DNA of 64,000 nt from the NCBI RefSeq assembly GCF_019972315.1, contig NZ_BLIZ01000001.1:1252513-1316512 (forward strand), in the 5' to 3' direction. Below are positions 38,863 to 45,629 of the stretch, one piece after another. The position numbers were made by a program, and so were the translations under genes. Origin of the DNA: Geobacter sp. AOG1 (lineage in GTDB: Bacteria; Desulfobacterota; Desulfuromonadia; Geobacterales; Geobacteraceae). Every line of letters begins with the position of its first letter. Position 1 is the first letter of the stretch. The notes under the pieces were generated by a model that saw only the letters and a list, made by a program, of their open reading frames with translations, was not told the origin of the DNA and made no database searches.

Positions 38863-39171
38863 TTAGGCGTTAATCTTTTCGATCTTCAGAATGGTTCTCG
38901 GTTGACGGTGCCCGTTAAGTTTCCTGGAGTTTTTTCTCCGTTTCGACTTGAAGACAAGGATTTTCTTGTCTTTCCCCTGCTCGACGATCTTGCCGACCAC
39001 AGAGGCACTGGGCACTAACGGTGTTCCGATTTTGACCGTATCGCCGCCAACCATCAGGACTTCGCTGAGTTCGACGGTGTCACCGACGGCCCCCTCGAGT
39101 TTCTCGATCTTCAACAGATCGCCTTCGGAAACTTTGTATTGCTTCCCTCCGGTTTTAACTACTGCGTACAT
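38863..39171 (-). CDS. rplU: 50S ribosomal protein bL21
   Basis: bL21 is a 23S rRNA-binding protein of the large subunit. The 102-residue protein has [20 protein letters not shown] at its start and the C-terminal RNA-binding segment [19 protein letters not shown]. It starts the rplU-rpmA unit behind its own promoter, with a palindrome in the 5' leader. Confidence 0.98.
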   Translation of the reverse strand: MYAVVKTGGKQYKVSEGDLLKIEKLEGAVGDTVELSEVLMVGGDTVKIGTPLVPSASVVGKIVEQGKDKKILVFKSKRRKNSRKLNGHRQPRTILKIEKINA

Positions 39172-39193
39172 TGAGTTTCACCACCTTTACCGA

Positions 39194-39215
39194 TTTTTAG
39201 CGTGAGCGCTAAAAA
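39194..39215. repeat. Perfect palindrome in the rplU leader
   Basis: TTTTTAGCG, loop TGAG, CGCTAAAAA: a nine-base perfect stem overlapping the downstream edge of the rplU -10 box. It could be a leader hairpin, an operator, or the transcript end of the upstream Rieske gene; it lacks a good T-run. Confidence 0.6.
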
Positions 39216-39241
39216 ATATCGGAAATATATCGCCATGTCAA
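39213..39241 (-). promoter_or_regulatory. Sigma-70 promoter of rplU-rpmA
   Basis: On the minus strand TTGACA and TATTTT are 17 bases apart, and the -10 box is about 42 bases upstream of the rplU ATG. It is one of the strongest matches in the window. Confidence 0.75.
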
Positions 39242-39260
39242 GGCAAATATTTCGAGGGAA

Positions 39261-39560
39261 TCAGATTTCAACGTGGATTTCGTCTCCCACCATCTGGACG
39301 GGATAGGTTTTCAGGGTATACTCCGGGAACTCTTTACATTCACCGCTCTGCAGGTTGAAACGGTAACCGTGGCGCTGGCAGGTGATAATGTCGGCATCCT
39401 TGAGAAGTGCCCCGGAGAGGGGTGCCCCCTGATGGGGACATTCGGTTTCGCAGGCGTAGATGGTTCCTTTGCTGTTGACCAGCAGAATCTCCTGGCCGTT
39501 CATGGTGACAACCTTTTTCCCCCAGAGGGGAACCTCGGAAACCTTTGCGGCGAATACCAT
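39261..39560 (-). CDS. Rieske-type [2Fe-2S] protein
   Basis: This small soluble Rieske ferredoxin has 99 residues. The cluster ligands are Cys-His in ETECPHQGAPLSG and Cys-His in ITCQRHGYRFNLQSG, with correct spacing, and no signal peptide or membrane anchor, so it is cytoplasmic. The sequence resembles NirD/dioxygenase-ferredoxin components. No partner oxygenase or reductase gene lies nearby; it sits between rng and rplU, so its electron partner is unknown. Confidence 0.88.
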   Translation of the reverse strand: MVFAAKVSEVPLWGKKVVTMNGQEILLVNSKGTIYACETECPHQGAPLSGALLKDADIITCQRHGYRFNLQSGECKEFPEYTLKTYPVQMVGDEIHVEI

Positions 39561-39685
39561 TTAGTTCCTCCTTGGGTCGTTGGTCAGCCGGGGGTCAGGC
39601 ATCAATCGATCACATGGTGATGTTCATGATGGTGGAAGGGGGGGAGGTCATCCTCCCCAGTCCTTCTGAGGCTGAACTGCTGGAG

Positions 39686-41203
39686 CTAGCTAATGGTGAT
39701 CTCGAACTGTTCCTGGTGAAAACCCGGCTTTGCCCGTACCGTGATCCGCTTCTTGAACTTCTTTTCCAGTTCCTCCAGGCCGCGCCGCTCTTCGTCGTAG
39801 AGGAGGTCGGCCACCTGAGGGTGGACGGTGAGCATCACCTTGGTGCCGCGGATGTCGAGCATCTCCCTCCTGAGCTCCCGGAATATCTCGTGGCAGACGG
39901 TGGTCTTGGACTTGACATAGCCGCGCCCCTCGCAGTAGGGACAGGGCTCGCAGAGCATCCTGCCGATGCTCTCCCGCACCCGTTTGCGGGTCATCTCCAC
40001 CAGCCCCAATTCGGAGATCTTGAGGATATTGGTCTTGGATTTGTCGCTTTTAAGCGCCTCCTCCAAGGCGGTGAAGACCTTGTCCCGATTGACCTCCTTT
40101 TCCATGTCGATGAAGTCGATGATGATGATGCCACCGATATTCCTGAGGCGCAACTGGTAGGCGATTTCCTTGACCGCCTCCAGGTTGGTCTTGAGGATGG
40201 TGTCTTCCAGATTGTGCTTTCCCACGAAGCGGCCGGTGTTAACGTCAATGGCGGTGAGTGCCTCGGTCTGTTCGATGATGATGTAGCCGCCCGATTTTAG
40301 CCAGACCTTCCGCCCCAGGGCGCGGCTGATTTCCACCTCCAGACCGAAGTGGTCGAAGATAGGCTCTTCCTCGTCGTAGAGCTCGATGGAGTATTTCATT
40401 TTCGGCATGAAGGTGGTGATGAACTGGACGATCCGGTCGTGCTCCGGCTTGGAATCGACCACGATCCGGTCCACCGCTTCGGTGAGAATGTCCCGTACCA
40501 CCTTCTGGGTTACGTCCAGGTCGGAATGGATGAGGCTGGGGGCGTGGGCCTTCTCGTTCTTCTTGACCACCTCACCCCAGAGTTTGGTCAGGTAGTTCAG
40601 GTCGGCGACCAGGTCCTCCTCGCTTTTCCCTTCCGAGACGGTACGGACGATGAAGCCGCCGTTTGCAGGCTTGATCCGTTCGACGATCTCCTTGAGCCGC
40701 TCCCGCTCCACCTCCTCCTCGATGCGGCGTGATACCCCCACATGGTCAACGGTCGGCATGTAGACAAGGTGCCGGCCGGGGAGGGAGATGTGGGCGGTGA
40801 TACGTGCCCCCTTGGTGCCGAGGGGCTCCTTGGAAATCTGCACCAGGAGCTCCTGCCCCTCCTGGAGGAGTTCTTCGATGGGGTGGAGCGGATGCAGCAC
40901 AGCACCTTCCCCCTCGCCTTCAGGTTGCTCTTCCTTCTTGCCGTTGCCGTCCATGAACGACTCGTATTCGTCCATGGCGTCGAAGACGTCGGCAACGTAG
41001 AGGAAGGCGGCCTTCTCCAGGCCGATGTCCACGAAGGCGGCCTGCATGCCGGGAAGCACCCGGATGACCCGTCCTTTGTAAATATTGCCGACGATCCCCT
41101 TGACCCGGCTCCGCTCAATGTAGAGTTCGGCGATGGTGCCGTTCTCTATGAGCGCGATGCGGGTTTCGTGGGAGGCGGTGTTTATGACCAGTTCGTTGCC
41201 CAT
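39686..41203 (-). CDS. rng: Ribonuclease G/E family endoribonuclease
   Basis: This is an RNase E/G-type single-strand endonuclease for rRNA maturation and mRNA decay. The 505-residue protein has an S1 domain with an acidic insert (EEQPEGEGEGAVL), the catalytic DIDVNTGRFVG-like AIDVNTGRFVGKHNLEDT, IIIDFIDM, and the zinc link CEPCPYCEGRGYV. ATG 41203 (MGNELVINTA) with GGAGG is chosen; 58 further open codons upstream look non-coding. It follows the radical SAM gene, the usual rng neighbourhood. Confidence 0.95.
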   Translation of the reverse strand: MGNELVINTASHETRIALIENGTIAELYIERSRVKGIVGNIYKGRVIRVLPGMQAAFVDIGLEKAAFLYVADVFDAMDEYESFMDGNGKKEEQPEGEGEGAVLHPLHPIEELLQEGQELLVQISKEPLGTKGARITAHISLPGRHLVYMPTVDHVGVSRRIEEEVERERLKEIVERIKPANGGFIVRTVSEGKSEEDLVADLNYLTKLWGEVVKKNEKAHAPSLIHSDLDVTQKVVRDILTEAVDRIVVDSKPEHDRIVQFITTFMPKMKYSIELYDEEEPIFDHFGLEVEISRALGRKVWLKSGGYIIIEQTEALTAIDVNTGRFVGKHNLEDTILKTNLEAVKEIAYQLRLRNIGGIIIIDFIDMEKEVNRDKVFTALEEALKSDKSKTNILKISELGLVEMTRKRVRESIGRMLCEPCPYCEGRGYVKSKTTVCHEIFRELRREMLDIRGTKVMLTVHPQVADLLYDEERRGLEELEKKFKKRITVRAKPGFHQEQFEITIS

Positions 41204-41418
41204 CTGTTCCTCCGGAAACGCGGCTTTTTCATCCTGACTGTGTGAGTCATCGGGTTTGCTTGTGGCTCGGCCATTGGCGGCCCCCTTCGGGGCGCCTTCG
41301 CGGCCCAATTTGCAAGCAAAGTTGGGCGGCATGGCACTAATTGCGGTTTCGCGCATTCTCCCGGTTTGCCAGGGCAAATATCCACGTTTCTTAACTATTT
41401 AATTGTTATTAATATCTT

Positions 41419-43932
41419 TCAAGAAGGTAAATCTTTGAAAATCACGTCGAGTTTTTCGACCTGTGCGCCCGTCAGTTCTTCCAGGGAGAGGCCGGTTATG
41501 GCGGCGGCGAATTCAAGGGGCTTGCCGCGGCCGACGACCATCTCCAACTCGCCGCCGGAAACCCGGAGGTCCTGAAGTTCCATGCGCAGGTCGAAATCCT
41601 GGATCTTTCCCTTTTTCTCCCGGTGGTACGGATGGCTTTCCAGGGCGAGAAAGGACACCGCCCGCGCCGGCAGGTCGAGGTCGAGTCCGGCAGGAAGGGT
41701 GACCCGGTAGCGCACCTTATCCATGATAACCGACAGGGAGGTACTGTTCAACGGGATTTCTGCACTTTCGAGAATTTCAACCCCTGCGGGGAGGACCGAA
41801 TTGAGGGCATCCTTCACCCTGTCGGCGCTCCAGGGTTCGGCCAGTTCCATGTCCAGGTATTCGGCCCACGATTCAACCCCTACCGACAGGGCAGTGGCGA
41901 AGGAGAATTTGGGGTGGGGATGAAATCCCTGGGAGTAGCGGATCGGCACCCGGCTCTTCCCAACTGCACGGGTGAAGAGCGTGATCATCTCCAGGTGGCT
42001 CAGAAAGCGCATGGGGCCGGTTTTGCTGAAGCGGATGCGGATGCGTGTCGGTGTTGTTGTGGGCAGTGGTATCTCGGTTGGTGGAGCAGCGGCAGTGGGT
42101 TCCTTTAAGTCGGGAGCGCTCAGCCGCATCCTGATATTGCCGAAGTCACAGACCCCGCAACCGGTACAGGCGCCGGTACGGCAGTCGGGAGTATAGGCGG
42201 CATCATCGGCCGTTGCGTTGGCGAGTTCGCGCAGCAGGAACTCCTTGGTTACCCCGCATTCCAGGTGGTCCCAAGGGAGGATTTCCGCAGGATTCCGGCC
42301 GCGGAGGTAGAAACGCGGGTCGATGCCGCAGTTTTTGAACGCCTCCTGCCAGCGGGAGAAGCTGAAATGCTCACCCCAGCCGTCGAAGCGGCAGCCGAGG
42401 CGACGGGCTTCCAGCAACACCTTGCCGAGGCGGCGGTCGCCGCGGGCAAAGACCCCTTCCATGACCGACAGCGGTGCGTCCTGCCATTTGAAGTTGAGCT
42501 TGCGTTTCTTCAGTTCCGTCCGGAGGAATTCCTGCTTGGTGAGGATCTCCTCGTAACTGATCTGGGGTTCCCACTGGAAGGGGGTGTTCGGTTTGGGGAC
42601 GAAGCTGGAGACCGCCACGTTCACCTCGCCGCCGTGCCCCGACAGCTTTCCCTGCTGTTTGACCTTTCTTGCCAGGTCGGCGATGCCGAGCACGTCGTCC
42701 ATGGTTTCGGTCGGAAGGCCGATCATGAAGTAGAGCTTAATGAGCCGCCAGCCGGCCCGGTAGACCTCCGCGGCATTCTGCAGCAGGTCGTCTTCCGTTA
42801 TCCCCTTGTTGATCACCAGCCGGAGTCGCTCGCTCCCCGCCTCCGGGGCAAGAGTAAAGCCGGTCTTGCGCACTTTCTTTACCTCGTCCACCAGTTCCTG
42901 GGTGAGTGAGCCAACCCGGAGCGACGGAAAGGAAACGGCGATCCTTTGCTCCGCATACCTCGCCATGAGTTCCTTGAGAAGTGGTGCGATGCAGCTGTAA
43001 TCCCCCGTGGATAGGGAGAGAAGAGAAATCTCATCGTAGCCGGTATTGCGGAGGGTCGCCTCGACCAGATCCAGTATCCGCTGTGGCGAACGTTCCCGCA
43101 CCGGGCGGTAGATGTAGCCAGCCTGGCAGAAGCGGCAGCCGCGGGTGCAGCCGCGGGCGATCTCCAGGCTTACCCGATCGTGGACGGTTTTCAGGAAGGG
43201 AATGACCGGTGCGGTAGGGTAGGGGGCATCCTCCAGGTTGGCAAGGATTCGCCGCTTCACTCGATCATAGCCCGGCTTGAGGGGATCGATGACCGCGATC
43301 TGCCCGTTCTCCCCGTAGCTGATGGTGAAGAAGGAGGGGACATACACCCCTTCGATTTTCGACAGTTCCGTCAGAAGAGCCGCTTTGTTGCCGCTTCCTT
43401 CAAGCTTCCATCGACGAACGGTTTCAGCAATCTCAATGGATGCCTCTTCCCCGTCCCCCAGCAGGACGGCGTCAAAAAAATCGGCCAGGGGCTCCGGGTT
43501 TCCGGCACACGGGCCGCCGGCTATGACGAGCGGCCAGGATGCGTCCCGCTCGGTTGCAAGGAGGGGAATGCCTGCCAGTTCCAGCATGTTGAGGATGTTG
43601 GTGTAGGAAAGCTCGTACTGGAGCGTAAAGCCGACAATATCTGCCCGTGCGAGTGGAGTGCCGCTTTCCAGGGTGGCAAGGGGAGTCATTTCGTGACGGA
43701 GCTGCTCTTCCCGGTCGGGCCAGGGGGTGTAAGCACGTTCAGCGGCGAGCCACTGTACGCTGTTCAGAATTCCGTAGAGAATCTGCAGTCCCAGATGGCT
43801 CATCCCCACTTCATAAACATCGGGAAATGCGAGGACAAAGCGGATTTCCGGCCGTTCCTTGCGCACTCCCCCCATTTCGCCCCCCATGTAGCGGGCAGGT
43901 TTTTCGATTCTAAGCAAGTCATCATTCAGCAA
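41419..43932 (-). CDS. TIGR03960-type B12-binding/radical SAM protein fused to a DUF2344 domain
   Basis: This is a radical SAM enzyme of unknown substrate, conserved next to rng. Its 837 residues carry a B12-binding-like N-terminal region (MSHLGLQILYGILN, FTLQYELSYTNIL), the motif CTRGCRFCQAGYIY (CxxxCxxC), EISLLSLSTGDYSC, a cysteine cluster CRTGACTGCGVCDFGN and a C-terminal DUF2344 domain (about 640-837: RFSKTGPMRFLSHLEM, YSQGFHPHPKFSFA). The two halves are separate genes in many bacteria and fused here. A role in tRNA or ribosome modification is only suggested by the neighbours. Confidence 0.9.
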   Translation of the reverse strand: MLNDDLLRIEKPARYMGGEMGGVRKERPEIRFVLAFPDVYEVGMSHLGLQILYGILNSVQWLAAERAYTPWPDREEQLRHEMTPLATLESGTPLARADIVGFTLQYELSYTNILNMLELAGIPLLATERDASWPLVIAGGPCAGNPEPLADFFDAVLLGDGEEASIEIAETVRRWKLEGSGNKAALLTELSKIEGVYVPSFFTISYGENGQIAVIDPLKPGYDRVKRRILANLEDAPYPTAPVIPFLKTVHDRVSLEIARGCTRGCRFCQAGYIYRPVRERSPQRILDLVEATLRNTGYDEISLLSLSTGDYSCIAPLLKELMARYAEQRIAVSFPSLRVGSLTQELVDEVKKVRKTGFTLAPEAGSERLRLVINKGITEDDLLQNAAEVYRAGWRLIKLYFMIGLPTETMDDVLGIADLARKVKQQGKLSGHGGEVNVAVSSFVPKPNTPFQWEPQISYEEILTKQEFLRTELKKRKLNFKWQDAPLSVMEGVFARGDRRLGKVLLEARRLGCRFDGWGEHFSFSRWQEAFKNCGIDPRFYLRGRNPAEILPWDHLECGVTKEFLLRELANATADDAAYTPDCRTGACTGCGVCDFGNIRMRLSAPDLKEPTAAAPPTEIPLPTTTPTRIRIRFSKTGPMRFLSHLEMITLFTRAVGKSRVPIRYSQGFHPHPKFSFATALSVGVESWAEYLDMELAEPWSADRVKDALNSVLPAGVEILESAEIPLNSTSLSVIMDKVRYRVTLPAGLDLDLPARAVSFLALESHPYHREKKGKIQDFDLRMELQDLRVSGGELEMVVGRGKPLEFAAAITGLSLEELTGAQVEKLDVIFKDLPS

Positions 43933-44001
43933 GGCGATACTCCGGAACTGTAGTCATTAACCGTAGAGGTGCGGGTTGCCGGGGAGAACTGATGGCAGCC
44001 G

Positions 44002-44038
44002 AAAAAAAAAGGTCCCGGCGGGGGCTACCGCCACGACC
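44002..44038 (-). terminator. Terminator-like hairpin in the leader of the radical SAM gene
   Basis: On the minus strand GGTC...GGCGG pairs with CCGCC...GACC across two mismatches and is followed by nine T. It lies about 70 bases upstream of the radical SAM start with no gene before it, so it may be a leader attenuator or the end of a short RNA. Confidence 0.6.
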
Positions 44039-44169
44039 TATCTATTTGCCAACATAGTACAATTTAATGTTTTTAGCAAGAGAGATGCCGTGTCGACTTG
44101 ACTGCACCATATACCGCAAATGAGGTTTTGACTGGACGATTTCCGGTTACCGTATATGGATGTGGTGCT

Positions 44170-44196
44170 GGTTATAAGGGTATATATCGTATAACC
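44170..44196. repeat. Inverted repeat upstream of the sigma-54 promoter
   Basis: GGTTATA and TATAACC are separated by 13 bases, about 30 bases upstream of the -24 element. It could bind a regulator, though enhancer sites are usually further away. Confidence 0.4.
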
Positions 44197-44223
44197 TGCT
44201 GTAATTACATGTTGTCATAAGGT

Positions 44224-44239
44224 TGGCATGAGTAGTGCT
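44224..44239 (+). promoter_or_regulatory. Sigma-54 (RpoN) promoter of the Ala/Lys-rich protein gene
   Basis: TGGCATGAGTAGTGCT matches the -24/-12 consensus TGGCACG-N4-TTGCT, with GG and GC exactly ten bases apart. The expected transcript start is near 44250, leaving a leader of about 30 bases before the ATG. Confidence 0.75.
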
Positions 44240-44278
44240 AATGAGATAGGCACAAACCATTTTTAGGAGGAAGTACAA

Positions 44279-44524
44279 ATGAAAAAAGTTCTGTCCACCA
44301 TCGTTGCTGCTCTTGTTGCCGTTTCTTTCGCTGGTATCGTGTGCGCCGCTGAGCCCGCCAAGCCTGCTGCTGCTCCGGCTGCTCCGGCTGCTCCGGCTGC
44401 CGAAGTGAAGAAAGAAGAGAAGAAACCGGCCAAGAAAGCCAAGAAAGCCAAGAAAGCCAAGAAAGCCGTGAAAAAAGAAGAAGCTGCTGCTCCTGCTGCT
44501 CCTGCTGCTCCGGCCGCGAAGTAA
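44279..44524 (+). CDS. Small exported Ala/Pro/Lys-rich protein (first paralogue)
   Basis: This 81-residue protein of unknown function has a signal peptide (MKKVLSTIVAALVAVSFAGI, cleavage near CAAEP). The mature part is about 55 residues of low complexity: Ala/Pro repeats, a highly basic centre (KKAKKAKKAKKAKKAVKK), then Ala/Pro again ending AAK. AGGAGG precedes the ATG. A paralogue with the same design is at 59348-59596. Both have sigma-54 promoters and strong terminators, so each is a dedicated single-gene unit. Mature products should be strongly cationic and disordered in the periplasm or outside. Confidence 0.85.
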   Translation: MKKVLSTIVAALVAVSFAGIVCAAEPAKPAAAPAAPAAPAAEVKKEEKKPAKKAKKAKKAKKAVKKEEAAAPAAPAAPAAK

Positions 44525-44544
44525 TTCGAGATTCACAGCACATG

Positions 44545-44578
44545 AAAAAAGCCGCCTCTTCGGATGCGGCTTTTTTTT
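44545..44578. terminator. Terminator after the Ala/Lys-rich gene
   Basis: GCCGC pairs with GCGGC, extended by TC/GA round a TTCG loop, flanked by six A and eight T. It also suits the minus-strand gene ending at 44621. Confidence 0.88.
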
Positions 44579-44620
44579 GTCTGCAATGCGGGTAGAAACG
44601 GCAGCCCCTCTGTTTGTTTC

Positions 44621-45013
44621 CTACTCTTCTTCCCAGGCAAACTCAGGCTCAAAATAGGGGTCGTAAAAACCGGGATAGGCGAGGAAGAAGGTCGTGGTTT
44701 CGGCGGCTCCCGTTACCGTCCTGACCAGGGTCATGCCGAGCCCTTTCAGTGGGCCGACGGTCAGTCCCTTCGTGACTCCCTCGTTCTTGATGGTCAGATA
44801 TATCTGCATGGGGAATTCCAGCCAGCCGGTCGCAACGTTGGTGACCCCCCTGACCATCTTGCCCGACATGCCTTCCACCAGTTGCTGGGGAGACGAATTT
44901 TCCGGGGTCTGGAAGTTGTCGGCACCGGCATGGACAGGGTTCACTTCTCCACAGAGAAGTCCCGCGCACAGCAGTGCCATGCCCGCCATCTTTTTCAGTG
45001 TGTTCCGTTCCAT
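44621..45013 (-). CDS. TIGR04073-like exported protein (second of the pair)
   Basis: This exported protein has 130 residues, with signal peptide MAGMALLCAGLLCGEVNPVHA. The conserved core is MVRGVTNVATGWLEFPMQIY, a Gly-rich VGPLKGLGMTLVRTVTGAAE and an aromatic, acidic end (YPGFYDPYFEPEFAWEEE). This resembles the exosortase-associated TIGR04073 group, but no exosortase gene is in view. It starts one base after the stop of its paralogue, so the pair is one operon. Function unknown. Confidence 0.75.
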   Translation of the reverse strand: MERNTLKKMAGMALLCAGLLCGEVNPVHAGADNFQTPENSSPQQLVEGMSGKMVRGVTNVATGWLEFPMQIYLTIKNEGVTKGLTVGPLKGLGMTLVRTVTGAAETTTFFLAYPGFYDPYFEPEFAWEEE

Positions 45014-45014
45014 A

Positions 45015-45422
45015 TCATTTCGCCGGCGCCGGCTGTCCCGCATCGGCCTGATTAATGGGCTCATTTCGCATCTCTTCCCACCCCTGCCAGACATACTCGG
45101 GATCGACCATGGGGTCGAAATAACCCGGTTGGGGGACCATGAAGAACACCGTCTCGGCGGCTCCCATCACTGCTCTGTAGACAGTCATACCAATACCCGC
45201 AAGTGGTCCGACCACGTAACCGACCTTCCCCCGGTCCCGCACATTAAGGTAGGTCTGCTTGGGGACCTCCGCGATGGACGTTGCCACATTTGTCACGCCG
45301 CGGACAAATTTGAAGGCCATCTTGTCCACAATGGTTTCCGGTTTCGGGGAATCCTGGGCGAGGACCGGACTGGCAAGGCAAAGCAGGAGCAGGAGGGGGA
45401 GAGTTCTGGTGAGAATCCGCAT
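45015..45422 (-). CDS. TIGR04073-like exported protein (first of the pair)
   Basis: This 135-residue protein has a signal peptide (ILTRTLPLLLLLCLASPVLA) and the same core as its neighbour: FVRGVTNVATSIAEVPKQTY, VGPLAGIGMTVYRAVMGAAE, then PQPGYFDPMVDPEYVWQGWEE. The shared pattern RGVTNVAT...E.P.Q.Y and VGPL.G.GMT suggests a duplicated gene. AAAGGAG precedes ATG 45422; nine codons of upstream frame are discarded. The glycine-rich hydrophobic middle may associate with membrane. Function unknown. Confidence 0.75.
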   Translation of the reverse strand: MRILTRTLPLLLLLCLASPVLAQDSPKPETIVDKMAFKFVRGVTNVATSIAEVPKQTYLNVRDRGKVGYVVGPLAGIGMTVYRAVMGAAETVFFMVPQPGYFDPMVDPEYVWQGWEEMRNEPINQADAGQPAPAK

Positions 45423-45629
45423 ATAATCTCCTTTCAAAAACACGAACATATTGAATGTAATTGTCTTTTAACACAATTAGTGCGGCGTGGCAAGCTTGTG
45501 TCAGTGCAGAGGCATCATTCTTCCAATTTTATAGCGGCTTTTCCTCGTCTTTCCTGCAGGGAGGACTTCCCGTGTACAGAAGTCCCAGCGATAGTGCGCT
45601 CAGGCACGTGTGCACGCCTGATACTGTTA

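Larger units (their letters stand above)
43933..44278. other. 346-base intergenic region with structured elements
   Basis: There is no gene in this gap. It holds a minus-strand terminator-like hairpin with nine T (44002-44038), a 7-base hairpin (GGTTGCC with GGCAGCC, 43974-44000), an AT-rich stretch with a possible minus-strand TACTAT, an inverted repeat (44170-44196) and the sigma-54 promoter (44224-44239). It is the only gene-free stretch above 300 bases. Confidence 0.7.

Noticed and set aside
41215-41350. Possible fifth copy of the dispersed element near GGAAACGCGG and GCGGTTTCG
   Set aside because: End-like motifs exist, but the central GGCGTAGC stem and the inner pairs are missing; chance is more likely.
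41204-41377. 58-codon N-terminal extension of RNase G
   Set aside because: It lacks a ribosome site and family similarity, while ATG 41203 has GGAGG and the conserved MGNELVINTA start.
43963-44040. Sequence GTAGAGGTGCGG resembling the start of a lysine riboswitch, upstream of a lysine-rich protein gene
   Set aside because: The rest of the riboswitch architecture could not be traced, a sigma-54 promoter lies between it and the gene, and no lysine synthesis gene follows.
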